From positions 1,054,001 through 1,118,000 of the forward strand of contig JAIVJV010000009.1 in NCBI GenBank assembly GCA_020199835.1: DNA of 64,000 nt. The letters are read 5' to 3'. A model generated the notes under the pieces. The model was not told the DNA's origin, did no database searches, and worked only from the letters and a program-made list of their open reading frames with translations. The DNA comes from Acidobacteriota bacterium. GTDB lineage: Bacteria > Acidobacteriota > Blastocatellia > Pyrinomonadales > Pyrinomonadaceae. This document shows positions 27,981 to 35,571 of the stretch, piece after piece. The position numbers and the translations under genes were made by a program. Numbering within the stretch: the first letter of the stretch is position 1; the number at the start of each line of letters is the position of its first letter.

Positions 27981-28463
27981 ATGGCAATGAAAATTGGTTC
28001 CGAAATGCCGCGCCTCGACGGTGCCACTGAGTGGTTTGGCGGAACGCAGGCCCATGCGGAATCGGAAGTCGCAGGCCATCCGACACTCGTTCACTTCTGG
28101 TCCGCGAGCTGCGGGATTTGTAAAGACAATCTGCCGCGCGTCGGGCAGTGGCGCGACGAGAAGCGACGGCAGGGATTACGTGTGATTGGCATTCACATGC
28201 CGCGTTACGAATCCGATACGAACGTCGAAACGGTGCGCGAGTTGATCGGAACGTACGGCATCACCGAACCCGTGGCGGTCGATAACGAGCACAAACTGAA
28301 GGATGCGTTTCAGAATGACCACGGATACGTGCCGGCGTATTACTTGTTTGACGCCGAAGGCAAGCTCAAGAGTTTTGCCGCTGGTGAGCGCGGTCTCGAC
28401 ATGTTGAAGTCAGCTATCGAACGCTTGTTGCCGGCGGAAGAAGTGGTTGTATCGAGGACTTAA
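27981..28463 (+). CDS. Thioredoxin-fold (TlpA-like) oxidoreductase
   Basis: A 160-residue protein with a thioredoxin-like redoxin domain. The active site is C44-G-I-C47 (HFWSASCGICKDNLP), and the cis-Pro lies in GYVPAYYLF. There is no signal peptide or membrane anchor, so unlike typical TlpA it should be cytoplasmic. ATG 27981 was chosen; an upstream in-frame start would lie inside the hairpin repeat. Its position after peroxiredoxin suggests it may serve as that enzyme's electron donor, but this is inference. It ends facing the DUF4112 gene. Confidence 0.85.
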   Translation: MAMKIGSEMPRLDGATEWFGGTQAHAESEVAGHPTLVHFWSASCGICKDNLPRVGQWRDEKRRQGLRVIGIHMPRYESDTNVETVRELIGTYGITEPVAVDNEHKLKDAFQNDHGYVPAYYLFDAEGKLKSFAAGERGLDMLKSAIERLLPAEEVVVSRT

Positions 28464-28475
28464 GTGACGATTGTG

Positions 28476-29006
28476 TCACTGAGTGCCGGCGAGGAGTTCG
28501 GCGAGGCGAAGCAGGAGATAGAAACTGACGAGCGCGCTGCCGATTGCCAGCGCGATCAGGCCCAGCATAATTCCACCCACAAACAACCAGTCACTGACTC
28601 GACCCGACCGTGCTTCTTCACTGGACACGGTCGCACGTTTTTTCAGCAGGTCGAGGTTCTTGTGATTCGATTTCCACGCGGCGTCTACAAGGTCGCCAAC
28701 CACAGGCAGCGATCCCGCAATGTAGTCGAGCGCGATGTTCAAACCCATTCTTGCGAGGGTCACTTTCGGCACACGATAACGAACCGCCGAAGCGAGAATG
28801 TAAAACGAGACGAGCGAGGTGGCGGTATCGCCAAACCCGGGAATGAGTCCGATCAGCGCGTCGAGGCCGAAGCGCCAACCAAGCACTGGAACACGAAACA
28901 GGTCGTCCATCAGCCAGCCCAAACGTTCGAGACTCGTCTCGACGTTTGCGTCGCGCCGGTTGCCGGTTCGTTCCAGCGGAAATGTTTCCAGGTTAAAAGC
29001 TCTCAT
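28476..29006 (-). CDS. DUF4112 membrane protein
   Basis: A 176-residue protein. The DUF4112 signature is seen in ETSLERLGWLMDDLFRVPVLGWRFGLDALIGLIPGFGDTAT (about 23-63), followed by GLNIALDYIAGSLPVVGDLVDAAWKSNHKNLDLL. One or two weak membrane segments lie in that region, and a strong C-terminal hydrophobic helix (LFVGGIMLGLIALAIGSALVSFYLLL) ends the protein. The function of the family is unknown. Its ATG follows the stop of the degenerate M1 peptidase gene by one base, so the two are coupled. Confidence 0.82.
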   Translation of the reverse strand: MRAFNLETFPLERTGNRRDANVETSLERLGWLMDDLFRVPVLGWRFGLDALIGLIPGFGDTATSLVSFYILASAVRYRVPKVTLARMGLNIALDYIAGSLPVVGDLVDAAWKSNHKNLDLLKKRATVSSEEARSGRVSDWLFVGGIMLGLIALAIGSALVSFYLLLRLAELLAGTQ

Positions 29007-29007
29007 C

Positions 29008-30759
29008 TCAGCGAATACGCGTCATCTGTTGCCAAAAGAATTTTCCCACCCGGCCGAGCGCCGTAAACGCGTTCTTCTCACCCGAACGCGCCGGTGCTTG
29101 CTTCGCTTGAATCCCTAACGCCGTCGCCAGCTCCGCATCGGGCGGCGCGATGTCTTCGTCGCCGCGCTTGGCCGTCAGCCAGCGGGTGAATGTACGTCCA
29201 ATCATCCGCCTTTGTTCGACTGGCGCCTCAGCGACCAGGGCAATCCGCAGATCTTCGAGTTGCGCAATCTCATAAAGGTTTGCCTGGTAATACTTCCGCA
29301 ACGCTGCGAACACCTTTTCTTCACCAAGCGAGCTTTGCAGATCCACGAACATCAGCGCGCCCTTCGCGGTCACGATCGCGGCGTACTGAAACGTGTTGCG
29401 ATACTCGCGTGAAGGACGATTCGCGTCCATGTCGTCGCCGCCGAACGTGCGGTACATGCGATAAACACCGCGTACTTGATCGTCGAGCACCGCGGCGGCT
29501 TTCTCGGGTCCGTACATGGCCTTGTAGTAAAGCAGCGACGACCAGCACGAGAGTGCTTCGTCCAGTACCGGTTCACGCGCCGGATCGTTGCCGACCGCTG
29601 CGCCCCACCATTGGTGGGCCACGAGATGCGCGACGGTCCATTCGAGACTCTCTTCAACCGACGGTCGCTGTTCGCGGATGATCTCCGGCAGATTGCGTAT
29701 GGCGGGTGAGTCGAAATCGACGTAGAAAGCGCTCGCGATTACGTTCAGTCCCGAGAACTCACTACTGCCGAGACCGGCGACGAGCGGCGCTTCGGCGATA
29801 CTGACCTGTTTGAACGGCAATGGACCGAACAACTTCGTAAACGTTCGCAACGCATTTGCGGCGACGCCGAGAGCGCGTTTGCCGACGCGTTCGTGCTCCG
29901 CGAAATATATCGATCTGACGTTAACGCCTTCGATTTCGGTGTGTTCGCTACGCAGGCCGCGACCAGCGAGAATCGCGAAGTCGCGTAGCGCGTTGGCGGT
30001 GAAATTCTGCGTGTTCTTCTCGTTGCGTGGTCCGGCTTCGACGCCCGAAGTGAAAACTTCAACACCGCTTGCGGCGGTGACTGTTACTTCGTAATCCGCC
30101 GCTTCGTTAAAAACGAAGTCGCCGACAGAAGGCTCGACTTTGCGTCGCCACTCGTCGCCATCGTGAACGACCAGCGTTGGATAAGCCGCGCCGAGGAGCA
30201 TTATGCCGCGGCAGCGAAAATTGATGTCGCGAGCGCGGCGCGTTTCGCGATCGCTGCGCAACGCGGCGCTGACCTGCTTCACGACGTGTGTCGTCAAACT
30301 CGTTTCGTCGCGATCGATCTCCGGAACCGTGCCTTTGAACTTGATAAGGACCTCGGTCGCGCTTCCCGGCGCAACGGGTTCGCGCAAGTTCACCCGCAAG
30401 GTCGTGCCCTGATCGTCAAGCGCGGAGAAGAGCGCGCTGTTATCGACAGCGGCCCGCACTTCGAGAATCTCGATACGCGGTTCGTCGGCTTCAGCGGTCG
30501 AGCTGTTCCCTGAAACCGGTTGGTCGCCTGTGCGCAGGTTTGGGTAGAGATGAAAGTAAATTACTGACGAAGGCTTTTCGCCGTGATTCACCCAGCGAAC
30601 TGTCTCGGCGCCCGTATAGGAAAGACGATCGAAGTCGAGTTTGAAGTCGATCTTGTAATGGTGGCGTTCAGCGGGTCCAACGCTCGTCTGCGCTGCGGCT
30701 GCGCCGCACCAGACGAATAGAAAACAGAACGGGAGAGCGATTGTTGTTAGCCGTCTCAC
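29008..30759 (-). CDS. M1-family peptidase homologue with altered catalytic motif
   Basis: A 583-residue exported protein related to M1 zinc aminopeptidases. The GTG at 30759, preceded by GGTAGGTGAA, begins a signal peptide ending near AAAAQ. An N-terminal beta saddle (YKIDFKLDFDRLSYTGAETVRWVNHG) precedes the peptidase domain. The zinc motif HExxH reads HLVAH at residues 378-382, with the third ligand Glu401 present in LDEALS. The catalytic Glu is therefore Leu (codon CTC), while both His and the Glu ligand remain. It may bind zinc without hydrolysing peptides. It sits between the HEAT-cyclophilin and DUF4112 genes in one minus-strand operon. An intact M1 enzyme is encoded 5 kb downstream. 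Confidence 0.82.
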   Translation of the reverse strand: MRRLTTIALPFCFLFVWCGAAAAQTSVGPAERHHYKIDFKLDFDRLSYTGAETVRWVNHGEKPSSVIYFHLYPNLRTGDQPVSGNSSTAEADEPRIEILEVRAAVDNSALFSALDDQGTTLRVNLREPVAPGSATEVLIKFKGTVPEIDRDETSLTTHVVKQVSAALRSDRETRRARDINFRCRGIMLLGAAYPTLVVHDGDEWRRKVEPSVGDFVFNEAADYEVTVTAASGVEVFTSGVEAGPRNEKNTQNFTANALRDFAILAGRGLRSEHTEIEGVNVRSIYFAEHERVGKRALGVAANALRTFTKLFGPLPFKQVSIAEAPLVAGLGSSEFSGLNVIASAFYVDFDSPAIRNLPEIIREQRPSVEESLEWTVAHLVAHQWWGAAVGNDPAREPVLDEALSCWSSLLYYKAMYGPEKAAAVLDDQVRGVYRMYRTFGGDDMDANRPSREYRNTFQYAAIVTAKGALMFVDLQSSLGEEKVFAALRKYYQANLYEIAQLEDLRIALVAEAPVEQRRMIGRTFTRWLTAKRGDEDIAPPDAELATALGIQAKQAPARSGEKNAFTALGRVGKFFWQQMTRIR

Positions 30760-30764
30760 TTCAC

Positions 30765-32813
30765 CTACCGAATTACGATTGACTTCACCACGTCGCCGCG
30801 CTCGATGCTGTCCACTACGTTCATGCCCGCTGTGATTCGCCCGAAAACCGTGTAACCGCCATCGAGATGCGGTTGCGGCGCGTGCGTAACGAACCATTGG
30901 GAGCCGCCCGTGTCCTTGCCTGAAAGCGCCATGCCCAAAACTGCTCGATCGTACGGCACCTGGTTGATTTCGCAGCGGATCTGGTAACCCGGACCGCCGT
31001 TGCCGTCGCCGCGCGGGTCACCGTCCTGAATCACGAAGTTCGGCACGACCCGGTGGATCGTGATGCCGCGATAATAGTTTCGCCGGGCAAGCTGAACGAA
31101 GTTGTCTACTGTCAGGGGAGCTTCGCTGGGGAGCAGTTCAATAGTAAACGAACCTTTGGTCGTAGTCACGACAGCGTAGACTTTGCGACCGATTCGCGAG
31201 AGCGCGCGCCGGTAATCGGCGGTGGTGTTGCGCGTTTGCACTATGCCGGCCTGCCGGAAGAAATCGCCGGTCCCGTTTGCTTTCAGCAGTGTCGCGGCGC
31301 GACGACGCACGAGATAGTCGGGGAAACCCATTGCCATCTTGATTGGTTCGTTTGCAGCGGCCGTTTTTTGTTTGGCTAACGAGTCGAGAATCGAAAGGGC
31401 CGCGTCGTTTAGCGAATCCTTTTCCACGCGCGGCCAGGCGGCGATTAACGCGCTCGTGATCTCTTCGGAGGGTGGCTGGTCGCCGAGCAGGTCGGCGGCA
31501 GTTCCGCGCACGATCACGTCAGGTTTTTGCAAATGCGCGATCAGGACCTGCGGCAGATCTTTTGGTTTGAACGCCGCGAGCGCTCGTAGCACGTCCGGGA
31601 TCGCGTAGTCGATATTGGTTTGCGCGAGTAACTTGCGCACGAGAGATTCAGCGGATGCCGCCCAGTCAGACTGCGCTTTGAGCGTGTCCGGCAATCCGCC
31701 GATTTCTGCGAGTGCGTTGGCAATCGCCGCGGCGGCCCGCCAGTCTGTGATGTTCATTGACCGGCGAAGATCGGAAAGATACGTAGCTGGAGCGATGCGA
31801 ACGAGTGCGATTTCGATTTCGGGCGCTGTGTGTTTGAGCGTTTCGTTTGCTTTTTGGAGCCAGGCGATTGCCGGCTGATCGTATTTTTGCGACAGCAAAC
31901 GACCGAGTGTTGTGGCGATCTCGAGACGCTCGTTTTGATCCGTTGAATAACGCTTCAGCAGCGCTTCGGCGGCGCGCGAATCTTTTAGTGTCGCCAGTGC
32001 GCGAATGCTGCTGATTCTGACGCGCGAGTCCGGATCGGACGTCGCCCGACCGAGGATCACGTCGAATGACGCTGTGTCCTCAGTTGCGCCGAGCACGCGC
32101 GCGGCGTTGGCGCGGACGTTCGGATCGGGATCTTCGTACGCTAGTTTACGGAGTAAGTCGTTCCCGTCTTTCAGTCGCAGACGTGCGAGTGCGTTTCCCG
32201 CGTCAGAACGGATGCGACCGTCCGGCGAGCTCAGGAATTTCGCAATCGCTGGACCCGCATCTGCTGCTCGCGCTCTCAAAGCAGCGGTCAAACCGAAGAG
32301 GATATTTAATTGATTTGTGGGCTGTTTGGCCTCGACTTCGAGCGCTTCACGGATAACCGCGCCGAGGTCACGTTGCCGGGCCTGTTGTTCCGTGGGAAGC
32401 GCAGCCGCGATCTTGCCGAGTGCTTCCAACGCGCGTGCTCGCAGTTCACCGCGTTCTTTGTTGGCTTTAATGATCTCGACCAGCAAGTGCGCCGCATTGA
32501 TTGACTCAACTTCGCCGATAGCGAACGCAGCCATTGCGCGCACCTCCGGATCGGCGTCGTCCTGGAGCAGTTTTGAGATCTGCGGAAGCCTATCTTCATT
32601 GCCGATGCGCCCTGCGGCGAGCAACGCTCGTTTACGAATCGCGGCGTTGCGATGCGCGAGCAGTTCGCTCAAGTCTTTATCCCACCGCCGCTCATCTTCG
32701 GCGCGCGTGATGCTGATGAGTATTGGAAGTGGGATCTGCTGCGCGTGAGTCACGATCGTAACTGCGAGCAGCAATGTGGCGGCGCCAATCAGAACAAACG
32801 GTGTTCTTTTCAT
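30765..32813 (-). CDS. HEAT-repeat protein fused to cyclophilin-type peptidyl-prolyl isomerase
   Basis: A 682-residue exported protein with a signal peptide (residues 1-25, ending THAQ). Residues about 35-500 are HEAT/PBS-type helical repeats, for example AIRKRALLAAGRIGNEDRLPQISKLLQDDADPEVRAMAAFAIGE. Residues about 535-682 are a complete cyclophilin domain: ITIHRVVPNFVIQDGDPRGDGNGG carries the active-site Arg and Phe, and GSQWFVTHAPQPHLDGGYTVFG follows. It probably assists folding of exported proteins while the repeats hold the client. A hairpin repeat lies just upstream of the start. The M1-like gene follows after five bases. Confidence 0.88.
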   Translation of the reverse strand: MKRTPFVLIGAATLLLAVTIVTHAQQIPLPILISITRAEDERRWDKDLSELLAHRNAAIRKRALLAAGRIGNEDRLPQISKLLQDDADPEVRAMAAFAIGEVESINAAHLLVEIIKANKERGELRARALEALGKIAAALPTEQQARQRDLGAVIREALEVEAKQPTNQLNILFGLTAALRARAADAGPAIAKFLSSPDGRIRSDAGNALARLRLKDGNDLLRKLAYEDPDPNVRANAARVLGATEDTASFDVILGRATSDPDSRVRISSIRALATLKDSRAAEALLKRYSTDQNERLEIATTLGRLLSQKYDQPAIAWLQKANETLKHTAPEIEIALVRIAPATYLSDLRRSMNITDWRAAAAIANALAEIGGLPDTLKAQSDWAASAESLVRKLLAQTNIDYAIPDVLRALAAFKPKDLPQVLIAHLQKPDVIVRGTAADLLGDQPPSEEITSALIAAWPRVEKDSLNDAALSILDSLAKQKTAAANEPIKMAMGFPDYLVRRRAATLLKANGTGDFFRQAGIVQTRNTTADYRRALSRIGRKVYAVVTTTKGSFTIELLPSEAPLTVDNFVQLARRNYYRGITIHRVVPNFVIQDGDPRGDGNGGPGYQIRCEINQVPYDRAVLGMALSGKDTGGSQWFVTHAPQPHLDGGYTVFGRITAGMNVVDSIERGDVVKSIVIR

Positions 32814-32834
32814 CTCGTTCTCAAAAAAGAAAAA

Positions 32835-32873
32835 TCCACAGATTACGCAGATTAAATCTGGGTAATCTGTGGA
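32835..32873. repeat. Palindromic hairpin repeat, copy 3
   Basis: Arms of 19 bases (32835-32853 and 32855-32873) match except at one position and are separated by one base. The left arm begins TCCACAGATTAC. It lies between the bactofilin stop and the start of the HEAT-cyclophilin gene. Confidence 0.8.
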
Positions 32874-32894
32874 TAGTCAATGTGTGGAGTCGTT

Positions 32895-33536
32895 TTAGCT
32901 GACGACGTTCGAAACGCTTGGGATCTCGGTCGGTTTGCCCGGTTGCAGCTTCGTGGTGTCGAGCGGCTCGTCCTTCTTGATGTCTTTCTTGGACTTCTCG
33001 GCTGCCGTCTGCATTTGCACCATCTTGCAGCTTCCTTCGAAGATCGCGCCCTGCTCGATGATGAGCGACGGCGTCTGGATGTTGCCGTGAACCTTGGCTG
33101 CGCGGCCGAGTTCCAGCCGCTGCGTGGCGATGATGTCGCCGTTAATGTTGCCGTGGATCACGGCGTTTGCGACTTCAATATTCGCATCGACTTTGCCGTT
33201 GGCGCCGACGATGAGTGTTCCGCTCGATGAGGTGATACGGCCGGAGAAATGGCCGTCAACTCTCATCATGGCCTTGAAGTTGGCTTCGCCAGTGACGTCT
33301 GTGCCGCCGCCGACGAATCCGCTCAGCGTACCTTCCTTAATATCGCGGGCGAGAGTCTCGCTCTCAGTCATGGCGCCGCGAGCCGGTGTGGGCGCGGATT
33401 CGGTTGCCGGTTTTACCTCATTCGTCGATTGATACGAGTAAGGTTTGGCAGTGGCGTAATCAGGAACCTCCGGTTTGTTGTGGGTGGTGTGGTCCGTATC
33501 TTCCTGATCCTTGGCATTCTTTCCTATCCTAAGCAT
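32895..33536 (-). CDS. Bactofilin (polymer-forming cytoskeletal protein)
   Basis: A 213-residue protein with the DUF583/bactofilin beta-helix core at about residues 75-180: GTLIVGANGKVDANIEVANAVIHGNINGDIIATQRLELGRAAKVHGNIQTPSLIIEQGAIFEGSC. The core is flanked by an unstructured N-terminus of about 70 residues and a charged C-terminus rich in Lys. Bactofilins polymerise without nucleotide into filaments that organise cell shape and cell wall enzymes. GGAGGT precedes the ATG. The gene is divergent from ttcA and ends at a hairpin repeat. Confidence 0.92.
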   Translation of the reverse strand: MLRIGKNAKDQEDTDHTTHNKPEVPDYATAKPYSYQSTNEVKPATESAPTPARGAMTESETLARDIKEGTLSGFVGGGTDVTGEANFKAMMRVDGHFSGRITSSSGTLIVGANGKVDANIEVANAVIHGNINGDIIATQRLELGRAAKVHGNIQTPSLIIEQGAIFEGSCKMVQMQTAAEKSKKDIKKDEPLDTTKLQPGKPTEIPSVSNVVS

Positions 33537-33773
33537 TTGTTACCTCCGTAAATATGGGGGCGCGGAAGTTTAGTCATCGGCCGTCGGAACCTGGATGCAA
33601 CGAAACGACGCGCTTTCCTTTTGTTTGTGGATTTCTAGCTTAGACCGCTAGTACGAATGAATCGGCCGCTCGGCAGCGGGCTCATAATAATAGACAAACT
33701 ACGCCATCGTGTCTAGCTTTGTAACGAAATTGTAACGGCGTGCGGTTTTATGGCATGCTGATCAGACTGAATT

Positions 33774-34631
33774 ATGCACGCGAACCACAAGACGAAGACC
33801 AGACTGCTGCGCGGGATGGGCGAAGCGATCGCCGATTTCGCGATGATCGAAAACGGTGACCGCGTGATGGTCTGTCTTTCCGGCGGCAAGGACAGTCACA
33901 CCCTCCTCGATCTGCTGCTCGACATGCGCCTTCGCGCCCCAATTAATTTTGACCTTTTGGCCGTAAATCTCGACCAAAAACAGCCTGGATTCCCGGCTGA
34001 CGTGCTGCCCGCACACCTGACAAAACTTGGCATTCCGTTCCGGATAGTCGAGCGCGACACCTATTCGATCGTCAAACGACTCGTTCCGCAAGGAAAGACG
34101 TTTTGCTCAGTATGCTCGCGTTTGCGCCGCGGCATTCTTTACAACATCGCCGTCGAGGAGGGTTGCAACAAGATCGCGCTCGGGCATCACGCCGACGACA
34201 TCATCACGACGCTGCTGCTGAACCTGTTTTATGTCGGCTCGCTGAAGGCGATGCCGCCGAAACTTCGTTCCAACGACGGCCGCAACACCGTCATTCGCCC
34301 GCTCGCGTATTGCTCCGAGCGCGACATCGCCGACTACGCTGCGCGCCGTGATTTTCCGATCATTCCGTGTGATCTGTGTGGGTCGCAGTCGAACCTGAAA
34401 CGCGCGCGGATCAAAAAACTGATCACGGATCTCGAACAGGAAATTCCCCACATTCGCGCGTCGATGCTCAACGCGCTTGGCAACGTGGTGCCGAGCCACT
34501 TGCTAGATCACCAACTGTTCGACTTTAAAAAGCTTGGCACCGCGACCGGAGATCTCGAAGCGGAACTCGATCTCGCCGTGGGCCACATCGACGAAGACTT
34601 ACGCCCGACGCTCGTCGCCCTCACGAGTTAA
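33774..34631 (+). CDS. ttcA: tRNA 2-thiocytidine biosynthesis protein
   Basis: ATP-dependent enzyme that thiolates cytidine 32 of some tRNAs, 285 residues. The PP-loop reads [15 protein letters not shown] near residue 33. The iron-sulfur cluster cysteines lie in [14 protein letters not shown] (C-x2-C) and [12 protein letters not shown], and [17 protein letters not shown] is the adenylation region. All family landmarks are present. The 237 bases upstream, shared with the divergent bactofilin gene, should hold the promoter; I see no confident boxes. The next gene follows five bases after the stop. Confidence 0.93.
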   Translation: MHANHKTKTRLLRGMGEAIADFAMIENGDRVMVCLSGGKDSHTLLDLLLDMRLRAPINFDLLAVNLDQKQPGFPADVLPAHLTKLGIPFRIVERDTYSIVKRLVPQGKTFCSVCSRLRRGILYNIAVEEGCNKIALGHHADDIITTLLLNLFYVGSLKAMPPKLRSNDGRNTVIRPLAYCSERDIADYAARRDFPIIPCDLCGSQSNLKRARIKKLITDLEQEIPHIRASMLNALGNVVPSHLLDHQLFDFKKLGTATGDLEAELDLAVGHIDEDLRPTLVALTS

Positions 34632-34636
34632 CCCCA

Positions 34637-35512
34637 ATGAAGTTGACGGAGCCCGATTTCAGTGACTTTCCCCCCGGAACGGTCACCGAGTACACGACGC
34701 TCGTTTGTCTCGCGTGCATCTTCGACATCTTTACGGGTCAGATCGGACTTGCACCGCGTTCCGCGTATTCGGAGATCAAACGTTACGCGCCGACGGTCGA
34801 GGAATTAACGTCACCCAAAGCAGTGCGGCCGTTTTTCGACAGCGAAGAGAAACATCCGCGTTGTCCGTATTGCGATGCTGCGAAGCGCTGGCAAGCGCGT
34901 CTCAATACGCACTGCCTTGAGGGCGGGAAAGCCACGGACACACCGCGACGAAAACTGTTCAAGACTCTGCAAAAGAAGACTGAACAGTTTGCCATCGTCG
35001 AACAGAAGTCTGACCGCCGCACCGCGTTCTTCAATTGGCTCGACACGCTGCGGCTCTCGCTCGATCTCAACGAGCCCGGCTGGCTGCTCGAAGCCACGAA
35101 GTCGTTTCTCGAACGAAAAGAACCGAAGCAAGATTGGACGGAAGTGTTTGAAGGTTTGGGTGTGGTGCGTGCGTCGTCGCGGCTGAGTGAAGGTTGGGAA
35201 AGGGATGGCGCGCGGCTTTATCTCTCGCCGGAGCTCTATAACGAAGCTTTGTTAGTGCAGTATCTCGTGAGCCGCTCGCACGAGCATGGCGGCCGCACAC
35301 TCGTTGGAAGGTTGACGTTGCCGGAACTGCTTCGCCGCATGCGCAAAGGTGGTTACCTCAGCGCACACGGCATTGAAGCGTTCGATCAGTTTGAACTGTT
35401 TGAGAAACTGATCGACGAAGTCGCGGGGTCCGGCGCGTTGAAGCTTTACTACATCGTGGACCGCCGCGAGTTCATCGACAAAGTGAAATCAGTCTACGCT
35501 AGCTACGCGTAA
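34637..35512 (+). CDS. Protein of unknown function with CxxC motifs
   Basis: A 291-residue soluble protein I do not recognise. It has a CLAC-type pair near residue 26 (LVCLACIFD) and a CPYC motif near 75 (HPRCPYCDAAKRW), together suggesting a zinc site. The middle is charged and helical (KTLQKKTEQFAIVEQKSDRRTAFFNWLDTLRLSLDL), and the C-terminal half has a winged-helix feel (LTLPELLRRMRKGGYLS). No signal peptide or membrane helix is present. It is five bases after ttcA and must be cotranscribed, so a link to RNA or sulfur chemistry is possible but unproved. Confidence 0.65.
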   Translation: MKLTEPDFSDFPPGTVTEYTTLVCLACIFDIFTGQIGLAPRSAYSEIKRYAPTVEELTSPKAVRPFFDSEEKHPRCPYCDAAKRWQARLNTHCLEGGKATDTPRRKLFKTLQKKTEQFAIVEQKSDRRTAFFNWLDTLRLSLDLNEPGWLLEATKSFLERKEPKQDWTEVFEGLGVVRASSRLSEGWERDGARLYLSPELYNEALLVQYLVSRSHEHGGRTLVGRLTLPELLRRMRKGGYLSAHGIEAFDQFELFEKLIDEVAGSGALKLYYIVDRREFIDKVKSVYASYA

Positions 35513-35517
35513 GAACA

Positions 35518-35550
35518 CTGAGACCGCAGACGATTCGCCGGTGGTCTCAG
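35518..35550. terminator. Hairpin terminator between convergent genes
   Basis: CTGAGACC (35518-35525) and GGTCTCAG (35543-35550) are perfect complements around a 17-base loop. It separates the unknown CxxC gene from the convergent M1 peptidase gene. Confidence 0.55.
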
Positions 35551-35571
35551 GAAAACCATCTTATTGCTCGC

